Below, in pieces: positions 12,651 to 23,637 of a stretch of 64,000 nucleotides of DNA (its first letter is position 1; every line of letters begins with the position of its first letter). Below the pieces are notes generated by a model that worked only from the letters and a program-made list of their open reading frames with translations, did no database searches and had not been told where the DNA came from. This DNA is from Adiantum capillus-veneris (Eukaryota > Streptophyta > Polypodiopsida > Polypodiales > Pteridaceae), in the NCBI GenBank assembly GCA_014529385.2, contig CM043944.1:93454476-93518475 (forward strand), written 5' to 3'. A program made the translations under genes and the position numbers.

Positions 12651-13456
12651 ATAATTATGGCATTTTGGCATGAAACTTAGCTAGTTGGTTGTCTATGCCT
12701 TGTAGATGCTAATTCTCAACCTTTTTTGGATTTGGATCACAAAATCTCAAGAGATACCTAGTTTTGTGTTTGAAATCTCTGTTTTTGAGGTTTTATCCTA
12801 TCAACTAATTTTGATGTGATTTTTGAAATTTCTTGCAAAGATAGAAAGTGTCACTGGAAAATTTTATGTAAAAAAGGTCTCTGAGGTACATGAATTGCGA
12901 TCCATGTTCCTCCACAGATCTTGCTCAAACTTTCTAGATTGCTTTTGATAAGTATTCTAAAGCCCTTGATCACCAGATTTTTGGTTTTGGATCAACTTTT
13001 AGGTTTTTAACCATCACATTTTTAGAGATTTTAGTTATTATCATTTTGGCCAAAGTATGGTTTTCAACCCTTTTTGTTTTGATCTTTTGAGCCTAATTTG
13101 ATGGTGTTGGTTTATACCTACTCTACTCCTATGTATTGAAAAGAATCTAGGAACAAAAACAAACAAAACGGTACAAAATAAAGTCATAACAAAAAATTGT
13201 ACAACACTCTGAAAGTAATGAGGAAATCAAAGAATGAAATGCTTTTGGCTATCTCACTCAATGACAACTCTCTCTACCCCTCAAGAATAGATCTAGCAAG
13301 TCCCTGACTTCTAGACTCTATCGAGCACTAAACCCCCTTTAGTTACTTTACTAATGAAGTGTAAATGAAATGGAAAGGCAAATTTTTGGAAAAAAATGCT
13401 CTAAATACCCACCAAGTCACTCACCATCTAAGGAACATTCCTCGACAATGGCACCA
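12651..13456 (-). other. Leader and split primer-binding site of gypsy element G1
   Basis: On the minus strand this starts with the second half of a primer-binding site (TGGTGCCATTGTCGAGG, 13456 downward). It then follows, base order for base order, the leader of the G2 copy at 29665-30130, including the phrase GCCAAAAGCATTTCATTCT. No protein is encoded. The first half of the site and the LTR lie at 25130-25827, 11.7 kb away, separated by element L. Confidence 0.75.
12889..12906. repeat. Palindromic motif related to CATGGATC-NN-GATCCATG
   Basis: Here it reads CATGAATTGCGATCCATG. The same motif recurs at 25409-25425, 29316-29333, 35559-35573, 36063-36080, 36346-36363 and 36621-36638, always inside LTR or leader sequence of G/H-type gypsy elements. 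Confidence 0.7.
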
Positions 13457-13457
13457 G

Positions 13458-13609
13458 TGTAAAGCCTAGAGAACTGCTTGAAGGATTCTCCACCCTAGTG
13501 CCCATTATATAAGCCCTTGGCCTTCCATATCCAGAATCCCCTGTCCACATCTAGCAACTGGTCCTTGGCCTAGGTCCGTTAATCCCCTAGGTTTTCCCTT
13601 GGCCTTACA
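13458..13609 (-). repeat. 3' LTR of element L
   Basis: 152 bp with ends TGTAAAG...CTTACA, and a TTATATAA box in the middle on the minus strand. It is homologous to 24971-25122. It is flanked on its right by the L polypurine tract and on its left by the interrupted primer site of G1. Confidence 0.88.
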
Positions 13610-13626
13610 TCACTCTCCCCTTGAAG
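13610..13626 (-). promoter_or_regulatory. Polypurine tract of element L
   Basis: The minus strand reads CTTCAAGGGGAGAGTGA immediately before the LTR start TGTAAGG. The upstream context, GAGGACAAAAACACTTCTT, is the classic 3' end of plant chromovirus pol. Confidence 0.85.
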
Positions 13627-13629
13627 AAG

Positions 13630-14960
13630 TGTTTTTGTCCTCAAAAACAAGTGGGAAAATTCATCTTAAGAATGCTAATGTTTTCCCAAGTGGTACCTTC
13701 TTCAAGTCAATCTTTGACTAAAACTTGTCAATCCACATGATGATGAGTACGTAAATCATGATTGTATAAGACATGTTAATGTTCATGCAATTGGACTAGA
13801 GGTTCAATGAAATCAAGCAGAATCTATTGTTCAATGGCATTGTCATCCCCATGTAAGTGTTTACGTAAACAACTCACATGGAATATCGGATAAATACGCG
13901 AGTGTGTAGGTAGTGAGGGTTTGTAAGCCCAATCACCAATCACTTGAGTATCTTGAAAGTCCCACAATATCTTGAAGATAGTTTAGGAGTTGGCCCAATC
14001 TTCAAACTTTTTGAATACTCTTGGATAGGCAAAAATACCTCTTCCCCTTTCGTGAAGGTAACTTGCGGACGTTTCTCATCAGCATACTTCTTATACCGAT
14101 CTTGTGCTTGTCAAACATTTTGACGGGCTAGCTTTAACATGTCCATATGGTCTTTGAGAAAATCCTTGACTTGTTGAAGCTTTTTAGTTGTCAACCCCAT
14201 CGTAACTGGTGACCTAAGTTGAAAACTGTACATGAGCATGAAAGGACTAAAACCAGTCACATCACATGCTTAACACTATTCTAAGAAAACCAAGAATAGG
14301 AAAATAAATTTTCCATTTGATTACCTCTGCTAACATATGCTTGTAGCATATCCTCTAGCACTTGATTGACCCTTTCAATTTGACCTTTCGTTTCAGGATG
14401 ATCTACTATACTTAGGTTGAGTTGTGTACCCAATCATTTTAATATAGCCCTTCAAAAGTAAGTGTTAAACTTGGGATCATGATCCCTCACAATTTTACTT
14501 TGCAATCCATACAAATGGTACAGATTGTCCACAAATAACTTAGCTAACTTTGGAATCTTAATTATTGACTTGGTTGGAACAAAACTTGCAAAGTTTAGTC
14601 AATTGCTCTATGACCACCCATACCGAGTCATGACCTCATATAGTGGGTTTGTAAATTGATAATAGAATCCATAGAGATACTTTACCATTTACCAGTAGAA
14701 ATCTCCAATGGATGCAAGAGACCTCTTGCCTTCAGGTGCTCTGCTTTATTAACTTGACATTTCCAGACATGTAAGACATAGTCTTGAACATAGCCATATA
14801 AACCTTGCCATAAAACTATCATCGTATGAGAGTGTAAGCCTTCTTATACATGGGTGCCATGCACTTGGACTATCATGCCATTCGTAAATCATTTGGTGCC
14901 AAATGTCCGCGTTTGTTTGTACACACACTCTCCCTTGTGGAGTAGGTACCCATCATCTAT
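13630..14960 (-). pseudogene. Element L integrase and chromodomain-like tail, degenerate
   Basis: Reading right to left, fragments of the gypsy integrase core are recognisable: IVRDHDPKF (second catalytic Asp region, near 14490) and an ETKGQIERVNQVLEDML segment (Glu region, near 14380). Near the 3' end (about 13640-13740) the peptide LEEGTTWENISILK matches the conserved tryptophan part of the chromodomain found at the C-terminus of chromovirus integrases. Stops and frameshifts are frequent. This portion directs integration in the intact family. Here it cannot be functional. Confidence 0.75.
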
Positions 14961-15300
14961 GGAAAAATTCTTTCATCTTTGTAGCTCATCACTCAGAAGA
15001 GGAGAATCAAGTGTGGAGGTTAAAGATGCAATACTATCATTGGAGTGAGAAGAATCCCTCATTTGCACATGGCTCCACACTTTGGAGTATGCTTCATCAT
15101 GCTCACATTTGCCCTTCAGATATTCCAGAAACTTGCTTCGTATCTTGGTAAAGAGAAAAGAGTTGATCTTAGGCATTCAACTAAGAGCATTAGCCACCAC
15201 ATTATGTTTTCCTTTACAATACCGAGCTTTGCATCATACTCCTAAAGAATCTTAACCCTTCTGGCCTTTTGACCCTTCAAGAAGATTGTTGTGTAACCCA
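14961..15300 (-). pseudogene. Element L RNase H to integrase linker
   Basis: Minus-strand fragments (15176-14973 and neighbours) carry short peptides such as NSIASLTSTLDSPLLSDELQR that match the usual spacer between RNase H and the integrase zinc-binding domain in position. No conserved HHCC motif remains intact. Confidence 0.4.
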
Positions 15301-15657
15301 TTTTATGCTTTTGTGGTCAAACATAATCTCAAATTGTGCCCCATACAAATAATGCTTCTATGTCTTCAAAGCTAGCATTATTGCATAAAGTTATCTTTCA
15401 TAAGCATAGTGATTTTGCTGGGCTAAATTAAGATTCTTGCTTTTGAATGCAATTGGCCTTCCCTCCTGTAGAATGACTACTCCAATGGAACGACTACTGC
15501 CATTCTTTTTTAAAACGAATGGATTCAAAGGATGTACAATGGCTAAAATAGGAGTTGTAGCTAATGCATACTTGAGAGCATAAAAAATAAATTGTTGAGA
15601 TGTACCCCACTGAAAAGTTTTTCCCTTGGCCTTGAATTGGTCTATCATCAAAACCAA
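15301..15657 (-). pseudogene. Element L RNase H domain, degenerate
   Basis: The minus strand encodes GTSQQFIFYALKYALATTPILA, then SIGVVILQEGRPIAF and LNLAQQNHYAYER, the standard gypsy RNase H landmarks. The catalytic Asp region that normally reads D-A-S-x-x-G-I-G is altered (NGSSRSIGVV). Stops follow at 15390 and after, so the domain is broken. Confidence 0.8.
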
Positions 15658-15666
15658 AATATGAGC

Positions 15667-16460
15667 CTATTTTTTAACAAACCTTTGATAAAGACCTACA
15701 AATCTCAAGAAAATCTTTAGCTCTTCAAGATTTTTGGGAGAGGGCCACCTCTGAATGGCATCCACTTTGGGTTGATCCATGTGTAACCAATTAAATAAAA
15801 TAACATGCCCTAAATAGTGAATCTCCTCCTTGAGAAAATCACACTTCGATTCTTTGGCATATAACTTATGTTCTTGTAGCAAGTCAAACACCTACTTCAG
15901 ATGTTGTAAATGATTTTCTTTAGAGGCACTATACACAATAATGTCATCAAGAAAAAAAAGTAACAAACTTGCTCAAATATGGTCTCAAGAAACTATCCAT
16001 AAGTGTCATGAAAGTAGTTGGGATATTGGTCAACCCAAAGGGCATAACCAAAAACTCAGTGTCCAAACCGTGTTCAAATTTCAATCTTGGTTACATCTGC
16101 AAGTCTTATGCGTACTTGATGATACCCTGATCGTAGATCTATCATTGTAAAGATGCGAGCGTGAGTGAGCTTATCAAATAGCTCATCCACTCTCGACAAT
16201 GGGTACTTGTTCTTAATGATAACCACATTCAATCCCCTATAGTATACTCACATGCAAGGCACATGTGCATGCTATTGTCTTTTTTCTTCACCAATAAGAT
16301 GAGAGACGCCCATGGTGAAGAAATGGGTTGTATAAAACCTCTACTGATGCTCCACCTGAGCAGCCTTAGAATGGCTCATTCTGTAGGGTGGTTTACTACC
16401 TTCAACCACGTCTATGCCATGTTTCACATCCCGTGTCGACGGTACCCCTGGTGGTAAATC
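15667..16460 (-). pseudogene. Element L reverse transcriptase, degenerate
   Basis: Reading from 16460 leftward, the peptides LPPGVPS..., [31 protein letters not shown] (the catalytic DD pair is present), KCDFLKEEIHYLGHVI and WPSPKNLEELKIFLRFVGLYQRF follow gypsy RT order exactly. At least six stops or frameshifts interrupt them (for example near 16020, 15950 and 15890). The linker to RNase H continues at 15657. Confidence 0.85.
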
Positions 16461-16496
16461 ATCTGGAAATGCATCTTGATATTTTGTTAGTAATTC

Positions 16497-17293
16497 TTAT
16501 AGATTATTAGTAGCATTTTCTTGTTCAAGAGAGAAAGAAGTATCCATAGATGGAATAGAAGAGAAAGAAGCATGTGGCGTTGAGGAATCGTCAAGTAAAA
16601 CATTATCAACATTTGAAAGAAAATGAAAGATGGAGTAACACAAAATTACTTCTTCTATCTCATTATGAGAAGTGAGTGTCATAAGCTGTACTGTACAAAT
16701 GAGTGGCAAAAAAGGCACATCCTTGTCTCCCAATAGCAGCACGTGCACGCCATTGGATTAGAAAATCAAATTGTTGTGCTCATAGTTACGCTTGAGTGAT
16801 GATCCTAGATTGTGTAACCACTCCCAACTTAGTACCACATTTTCCTACTCATATTCATAACTTGGAAATTCAAGGACATATGATACCCTTGAATTTCCAA
16901 TGATACATGTTTCACTTGAGTGTCTCACACCTCGGTATCATGACCATTCATCATTGCTACCTTGTAATAGTGGGAACTTGGAGTATGGGGCAACTTGAGC
17001 CATATTACCAACTTATTGTTAATGAAATTTTGTGAAGCACCATCGTCCACCAAGATCCATACCTTGTGCCCTTGGATGGACCCATGCATACACACCAGTT
17101 CATGTGGATCGAAGGTCGGTTGCCACATGGAGGTCGTGATACAGCATTCATGCACCACCTTGATGTGTGTTACCTCCACATTGGAGAAACAAGAGGAGGA
17201 CTCAAGAGGCAACAACTGCACCATGTGCATTGCTCTCTCTTTTCCTTGGGTTAGTATATTTCCCCTTGGGACAATCTTTTTTGTCGTGCCCAA
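16497..17293 (-). pseudogene. Element L retropepsin and protease-RT linker
   Basis: The frame 17293-16925 contains ILVDDGASQNFINNKLVIWL, the active-site region of gypsy retropepsin, but with DDGA where the family has DSGA. The linker (16748-16497) is open but has no conserved motif. Just upstream on the minus strand (17310-17260) the peptide KCLGIGHDKKDCPKGK is the gag zinc knuckle with its first cysteine lost. Confidence 0.75.
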
Positions 17294-18343
17294 TCCCTAA
17301 ACATTTGAAACTTAGTTTTTCTTTGTTAGCCTTCTCAAACTCTTCAGTGGATGGATAGAGGAACCCTAGACCCCTTGGGTTTCTTGGAGGCCTCTGATGC
17401 AGCTACTATAAACTTTATTTTGTTGTTCCCATGCTGTGTGTGTGCATTTGCATGTGTAGTGGCATGCACATGATTATTATGTTGTGGTTTCTCATTAGGA
17501 TTGTTGTGTATGTGTGCTTGCACATAGCGTCCTCAAGCGTTTTGGGATCCTGAGTCTTGACATGCTTCTTAAGCTTTGATGTCTTAGACTATGAATAAAA
17601 CCACACACTTTTTGAAAGGTATTTAACCCTCTAGATTGAGAATGAAACCACGGTAGTGCGAGATATACTCTGATAGTGTTTTATGTTGACACATAGACAC
17701 TTATATTACACAGACCAATTTTCATCTGCTTCATTTGTGGGCAGAAATTATTTTCTAAATACAACCTCAAAAGCTACCCAAGTATGTGGTATGATGCCCT
17801 TCTTCTTGAGAGACATCCACCATTTGTAGGCCTTGCCTTCTAACATGAGACTTGTTTGCAATGCCTTGACTGCATCTCGAGTGTGTCTCAAAAATTGTGA
17901 ATCCCATCCCATTTACCAAGGAATATATTCACCATATCTTTATTACATTCTCTTTTCTCTCCCCTAAAAATCGGTGATTTTGTATTTTTTAGCAAATTTC
18001 TCACCTCTTTTTGTGTGAGAGAGTGCAAAGAATACGGATTGGAACCCTGTCCCTAATTGGAGCCTTGCTCCTACATATGCATGCCAGTAGAACCCTTGGT
18101 TTGCTTTTGCATATATTGCACTGCTAAATCTGATAATTTAGTGACATTTTCATTCAAATGTGAAAAAGTATTATCTAACACAGACATGTGTGTTTGTAGT
18201 GCATGGAAATCTTGTATATCAAGCAACTCATAGCCATCATCTTGCCCTGATATTGCACAGGTTCCCTCCGTGAGAGTACCTAATTGTGGTGCAACATCAG
18301 GTGGATTTGGTGCAAGATGCTCAAAATAAAACATATGATTCAT
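17294..18343 (-). pseudogene. Element L gag, degenerate
   Basis: The first open stretch (18343-18071, 90 codons from an ATG) has a coiled-coil-like segment LDNTFSHLNENVTKLSDLA, typical of chromovirus gag N-termini. Downstream, broken frames to about 17300 contain the capsid-like WWM..L region and end in the damaged zinc knuckle. The protein would form the virus-like particle in an intact element. Confidence 0.6.
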
Positions 18344-18969
18344 ATTAATGTCCGAGGCGGTGTGGTGTTGTGCTAGTAAGAGAAAATATAGTACCTTGAA
18401 AAAGAGTTACCATTGAGAGCAGCTTGTAAACCGCGTAAGCACCACCATAAGGGAAAGTAATTAGCCGTACTAATTTATTTGTGAATAAAAAAGAATCATG
18501 AAAGTCGATGTAGAAATGCTATGAATTGTCACGAGTCCAATTTGCTAGCATTGCCAATTTTTAGACATTTGTCAAAAAAGACATTGTCTATTCCAACCGT
18601 TTAAAGCCAAAAAATCTTGTGAAACTTTGTGCTGTTGAGCTTTCCCTCGATTTGTGTGTCAAAGGAACCAATGCTACTGGTTGAATCTCCATTGGAGTCT
18701 TGCCCATGTTGCCAAAGTTCAGAAACTTCAATTGTTTTGAAAACCTAGAAGTTATGACAACTTCGATTCCTTTGAAAAATTAGAATGTCTTTACTTTTTT
18801 GCAAATCACAGAATTTTACTTGGCAAACTTCCTTCGCTTTCCATGCCTTGGTGGCTAGGGAGGATAGCCAAAGGGTGTGTTCGGGGTGTGGGAATGCATC
18901 CTTAGTTGAAATTTGTTCAGTATGGAGCCTGATTTACCCTTGTAATTTTTTGTATAAAAAACACACATT
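18344..18969 (-). other. Element L leader, proximal part
   Basis: Non-coding sequence between the gag start and the solo copia LTR. Read on the minus strand it is the 5' untranslated leader of L. No repeat or promoter is evident. Confidence 0.45.
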
Positions 18970-19525
18970 TGTAAGGCCCTCATTATGAGGAGAAGCTATC
19001 CGTGTGGTGTAAAGAAACATCACTCTCGGAAAACCAAAAATTTCACGGCCAATCACGTCAAAATATTCCTTTTTGCCGAAATATCATGACCGGATGGCGG
19101 TCAAAAAGAGGTCAAAAAATGTTCGATCGATTGGTTGGTGGCAGATAGTTAATGGCCGGTGGGCATAAGTCTTTGGCGGTGGTTGATTTCAAATCAGACT
19201 CGTCTTCTCAAGGACGGCCACACATGGGCGCATTGGAGAGTCCAACTTGGACCTGTCTACACAAGGGCGACTACATACGACTGCCTCCATGAGAGAGGGC
19301 AACCCTTTTGGCGTATAAAAGGAGACCTTTTCTACACACAAAAATAGATTGCGAAGCATTGTGGTGCATTGTGAAGTTGATGTGAGGTGGTGAGAGTGAA
19401 GAAAGGTGGGAGCTCCAAAAGGGTATAATCCCTTGGTAATCTACTTCTTGTTTTGAAGTATTAAAGCCGTTGAGTGGCTACGTTCTCGTGGATGTAGTCC
19501 ACATTGGGTGAACCACGTATATCGT

Positions 19526-19565
<40 letters not shown>

Positions 19566-19600
19566 CAATTATCTACTTAGCTACGTCTTATTTCCTAACA
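18970..19600 (+). mobile_element. Solo copia LTR, 631 bp
   Basis: The segment begins TGTAAGGCCC and ends CCTAACA. It contains a TATAAAAGG promoter box at about 19312, and its 3' part has the copia-type phrase TTCTCGTGGATGTAG followed by GAACCACGTATATC. The flanks ACATT (18965-18969) and AAATT (19601-19605) match at 4 of 5 bases. No primer-binding site or internal region follows, so this is a recombined solo LTR. It lies in the opposite orientation to the element L leader that holds it. Confidence 0.7.
19527..19562. repeat. (TC)n microsatellite in the solo LTR
   Basis: An uninterrupted CT run of about 18 units just after the GAACCACGTATATC phrase, in the transcribed part of the LTR. Confidence 0.95.
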
Positions 19601-19938
19601 AAATTAAGGTAGGTTTTGGGTGGCCTTGGGCGCCCACTATTTTGAAAACACCTCAAAAAAGAAGGCGATGGAAAGCTACAGATGTTGCTGGAGAGAGCGA
19701 GAGAGATGTTAATTTCCATAGAGCTCGGATCAGGTAACCACGATGACAATTTTTTTCCCCCACATCAGCACGAACATGTCAAGGTCACTCTTTCTTGATT
19801 TGGTGCTTGACGGCAGCCCCTCCTCTTACTTGGTAGTCCTGCACACACAATTCCTACCTTGTCCCTCCTATCTCCTCCTCAACTCTCTCTCCACGATTTT
19901 GCATGCATGCAAATCATGCAAAAAGCAAAAGAACCACG
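19601..19938 (-). other. Element L leader, distal part
   Basis: Non-coding sequence between the solo LTR and copia C1. It should be leader of element L if C1 is a simple insertion. The lack of a target duplication around C1 leaves room for rearrangement. Confidence 0.4.
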
Positions 19939-20132
19939 TGAAGGATTACAAGAGGAAGTGCGACGCGAGACAGAGAGTGCGAGGAGCAGAGCACGACGAT
20001 ATGGTGATCTCGCTCTACTATAATGTGTAGAGCATAGTGAGTTCTTATTAGGTTTTTACAAAAGAATATGTGTACATACCTGGCAGCCCGCCCACTTATC
20101 TGGGCGATCACATTGGGCTTTATACCCAAACA
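19939..20132 (-). repeat. 3' LTR of C1
   Basis: The minus strand begins TGTTTGGGTATAAAGCCC and ends ATCCTTCA. Its start is immediately preceded by the C1 polypurine tract. Confidence 0.92.
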
Positions 20133-20147
20133 ACCTCCCACTTAAAG
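20133..20147 (-). promoter_or_regulatory. Polypurine tract of C1
   Basis: The minus strand reads CTTTAAGTGGGAGGT next to the LTR start, the expected plus-strand primer. Confidence 0.85.
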
Positions 20148-20236
20148 TCCAATGTGGTACTTTAAGTGTGAGAGAAGCTACTATACAAGCTAATATACAA
20201 GAGATGTAGAGAAGTGATGTACTACCCTACACCTAA

Positions 20237-22198
20237 CTACTTGCGAAAATGCGCAAAGCTCTCTGAGGGAAGTCCTTTTGTAAGTAGATCAGCAGGATTT
20301 TCTGTGGTGTGAACTTTGACAAGCTGAAGTTGCTTATCCTCGAGCATTTCCCTGATGAAATGATACTTCACATCCACATGATTTGACTTTGAGTGATAAA
20401 CTGGATTGCGAGCCAATTGTATAGCACTTTGACTATCACAATATAACACAGGCATCTCTTCTTTGATTCCCAAATCTGTTACTAGTCGATTAAGCCAAAT
20501 TGATTCTTTGCATGCCTCTAATGCTGCAACATATTCAGCCTCTTTAGTATACTGAGTAACACAATCTTGTAATCTAGAACACCATGATACTGCTCCACCA
20601 GCCAATGTAAAGACATACCCTGAAGTAGACCTTCGGTTGTCTAAGTCACCTGCATAATCTGAGTCTGTAAAACCCTTTACACTTAGCTCCTGACTCCCAT
20701 AGCATATGCGCGTACTCTTTGTAGCTTTTAGGTATCTCAATATTCCTTTCACTGCCTCCCAATGTTTCTTGCCTAGGTTTGACATGTATCGACTTACTAC
20801 TCCCACTGCAAATGCAATGTCTGGGCGAGTAGCAATCATTGCATACATCAAACTACCCACTGCATGCGCATATGGAATCTTATCCATTTCGGCCCGTTCT
20901 TCCTTAGACACACGACAATCTTGTTTGCTAAGTTTCACATATGGTGGCAATGGAACACTCAATGCCTTTCCCTTCTCCATATTGAAGCGTTGCAAAACCT
21001 TGTCAATATACTCTGTTTGAGATAACCAAATCAACTTCTTTGATCTGTCTCTCTCAATGCGCATACCAAGTATATGAATTGCCTCACCCATGTCTTTCAT
21101 GTCAAACGATTTTGCCATCTTTGACTTCAAAGCTGAAATTTCTTCCAAGTGCTTGCCAGCAATCAACATGTCATCCACATACAAAATAAGGATCAACCAA
21201 TTGCCATCCTTAGCCTTCTTTGTATATAGACAGTGATCAAACTCACTACGTTTGTAGCCTTGAGAAAGCATAAACTTGTGGAACTTATGGTACCATGCCC
21301 TCAGTGATTGTTTTAAGCCATAAAGACTCTTTAACAACAACTGGCATACCAAATCTTCCTTGCCTTTCTCAACAAACCCTTCTGGCTGCTGCATGTAAAT
21401 TTCCACATCTAAATCACCATGCGAGAACGCTGTCTTGACATCCATTTGGTGCAACACCAAATCTAATATGGCAACCAATGCAAGAAAGCATCTCAATGTA
21501 GTCATCTTGACCACCGGAGAGAAGACTTCATCAAAGTCAATGCCTTGTTCTTGCTTAAAGCCCTGGGCAACAAGCCTTGCTTTGTACTTTGGCTGACTAT
21601 CATGAGTGGTGATCTTATACCTGTAAACCCATTTACAAGGTAGAACCTTTTTGCCCTGTGGTAATTTAACTAGCTTCCATGCGTGGTTTTTATGCAAAGC
21701 TATCATCTCTGACTGCATGGCCAATTGCCAATTCCCGGAGTCCTTCATTTGCACTGCTTCCTTGTAACATGAAGGCTCATTGCAATTAGTCAACATGACA
21801 TAGTTCATAGATGAAACAAACCTATCAGGAGGTCGCGTGATACGTCCAGATCTACACACAACAGGTGGCTCAGGCTCAGCCACAACCTGTGGTTCCACTC
21901 TATCCTTTCCTTGCTCCTCTTGAGCCATGAAATTTTGTCTTGCACGTGGAGGTCCATCTTCTTGGAAGACAACTCTTCTAGTCTCCTCAACCCTCTCTGG
22001 TTTAGAATGATATTTGGCTTCATTAAAGTGAACATCATTGCTGCGGATAACCTTTCTGGATTCGGGATCCCAAAGTCTGTACCCCATCTCACCAGAATTA
22101 CCATAGCCTAGAAAGATACTGTGAACAAGTGCCAATTGTGTATCTCTTCTACTGCTTCTATGCTTATGTGGCTGCTGTGTTTGCTTCCATACAGACAA
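20237..22198 (-). CDS. C1 pol: integrase C-terminal part, reverse transcriptase and RNase H (653 codons, open)
   Basis: One uninterrupted frame. Residues 1-30 are the end of the integrase zinc-binding region (KQTQQPHKHRSS...LVHS). It then jumps directly to IFLGYGNSGEMGYRLW, the conserved segment after the integrase core, so the D,D,E catalytic core is absent. RT follows (about residues 165-410) with NHAWKLVKLP, FDEVFSPVVKM, HQMDVKTAFSHGDL and the catalytic ILYVDDMLIAG. RNase H (about 500-640) has FTDSDYAGDLDNRRSTSGY, KEAEYVAALEA and the YCDSQSAIQLARNPVYH box. RT and RNase H look complete. The open frame's first methionine is internal and not the natural start: one base is missing at about 22190, which shifts it out of frame with the upstream gag-protease. 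Confidence 0.93.
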   Translation of the reverse strand: MSVWKQTQQPHKHRSSRRDTQLALVHSIFLGYGNSGEMGYRLWDPESRKVIRSNDVHFNEAKYHSKPERVEETRRVVFQEDGPPRARQNFMAQEEQGKDRVEPQVVAEPEPPVVCRSGRITRPPDRFVSSMNYVMLTNCNEPSCYKEAVQMKDSGNWQLAMQSEMIALHKNHAWKLVKLPQGKKVLPCKWVYRYKITTHDSQPKYKARLVAQGFKQEQGIDFDEVFSPVVKMTTLRCFLALVAILDLVLHQMDVKTAFSHGDLDVEIYMQQPEGFVEKGKEDLVCQLLLKSLYGLKQSLRAWYHKFHKFMLSQGYKRSEFDHCLYTKKAKDGNWLILILYVDDMLIAGKHLEEISALKSKMAKSFDMKDMGEAIHILGMRIERDRSKKLIWLSQTEYIDKVLQRFNMEKGKALSVPLPPYVKLSKQDCRVSKEERAEMDKIPYAHAVGSLMYAMIATRPDIAFAVGVVSRYMSNLGKKHWEAVKGILRYLKATKSTRICYGSQELSVKGFTDSDYAGDLDNRRSTSGYVFTLAGGAVSWCSRLQDCVTQYTKEAEYVAALEACKESIWLNRLVTDLGIKEEMPVLYCDSQSAIQLARNPVYHSKSNHVDVKYHFIREMLEDKQLQLVKVHTTENPADLLTKGLPSESFAHFRK

Positions 22199-22662
22199 TG
22201 TTCACAGAATTCAAAATCATTAAATGACAAGCGAGGCAAATAACCAGAACGAGACAAGAGTTCCATTCCCTTCTTGGACATATGGCCTAACCGGCTATGC
22301 CACAAAGAAACGTTCGGCTGCTCGGTTACATTGATTACATTTTTAGAGACATTTGATACATAAATCATGTAAAGTCCTCCAGACTTTACTCCATGTGCTA
22401 TTGTCATAGAACCCTTGGATATCTTCCACATGTTCTGTCCAAAAGAGGTGACGTAGCCAGCATCATCAAGTAAACCTGTGCTGATCAATCTCTTTGTAAT
22501 TGCAAGAACATGTCTCACATTCTTCAACGTGAAAGAAGAGCCATTCTGAAACTTCAATTGAACATCTCCAACACCTAAGATCTCACATGTCTGCCCATTT
22601 CCTAGCCGAACATGATCTTTAGTGGTCACATAAGAGGTAAACCACTCCTTGTTTGGAGACAC
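22108..22662 (-). pseudogene. C1 protease C-terminal part and integrase zinc-binding domain
   Basis: This carries the rest of the protease (VRLGNGQTCEILGVGDVQL), then LWHSRLGHMSKKGMELL and CEHCLYG, the HHCC zinc domain of copia integrase. A stop codon near 22690 precedes it, just before the protease active site IIDSGASLHVSP. The frame leaves the natural one at about 22190 and reaches a stop at 22108. The stop, the shift and the missing core make it non-functional. Confidence 0.88.
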
Positions 22663-22689
22663 ATGAAGTGATGCCCCTGAGTCTATAAT

Positions 22690-23637
22690 CTAGTCACTCA
22701 GTGCATGTCCATCAAATGCTGTAAGAAGAGCTGAGTCCATTGTATTTTTCAAGAAGTAGATATCTTCTGACACTAGACTGTCATCCTCTGCAACAGTGTT
22801 TGTCACATTTATTTCTTGAATCTTCAATGAGGACTTGTTCTTCTCACCATGGTCTTCTGCTTTCTCTTTGCCTTTTTCTGCTTTCCATTCTCTGTAGTCT
22901 CTTTTCATGTGACCCTTCTTGCCACAATGGTAGCATTCTATGTCACTCTTGCCTTTAGCACTACGGGACTTGCTATGAGACTGATCCCTCTTTCCACCTT
23001 TGTACTTTTCTTTGGTCCTTCCCCTGACAACTAAGGCTGTTCCTTTGCCTTTGTCCATTGTCTTTCTGTTGGTTTCTTGAGTGGGCAGACTGCCTTTTAC
23101 ACCTGCTATGGTCAAACCATCTGGAGGTGCAGAATTACTCAAAACTGTGCGAAAAGTGTCCCAACTTTCCATCAATGTGATCAACAGGAACATAGCTCTA
23201 ACAGGTTCATCAAACTTGACACCTTGAGCTGACAACTGACTGTAGATGGTGTTGAATTCATTCAGATGATTGGTCATAGGTGTCCCTTCTTTCATCTTCA
23301 AGTCAACAAGCTTCTTAAGCCAGTATACCTGTGAAGCTGCACTCTACTTCTCATAAAGATCACTCAGCTTTGTCCATGCTTCATAAGCCGACATCTCGTC
23401 TGCTACATTGAAGCAAACGCTTTCTGCCAAAGTTAGCATAATGGTAGAAAGTGCCAATTCATCCATTTCGCTCCATTCATCTTTGTCCATATCTTCTGGT
23501 TTTATCCCCTTGAGCTTTATAGATTTTATCTGCTTCTTTTGTACCAACATGTGCCAAATCTGCTTCTTCCACAATGGGAAATTGGTTCCATCCAGCTTCT
23601 TGATATTGTAAAGAGCAGTGTCTTGTGATCCAGCCAT
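22690..23637 (-). pseudogene. C1 gag with damaged zinc knuckle
   Basis: It starts with MAGSQDTALYNIKKLDGTNF and runs through WKKQIWHMLVQKKQ (gag N-terminal domain) and LMESWDTFRTVLSNS (UBN2 region) to CYHCGKKGHMKRDY. The last knuckle position is Tyr instead of Cys. A stop codon at about 23342 splits it into 97- and 203-codon parts. In an intact element this protein forms the particle that packages the RNA. Confidence 0.9.

Noticed and set aside
20706-21020. Plus-strand ORF opposite C1 pol
   Set aside because: Antisense shadow of the 653-codon RT/RNase H frame.
22740-23034. Plus-strand ORFs opposite C1 gag
   Set aside because: They are antisense shadows of the gag frame.
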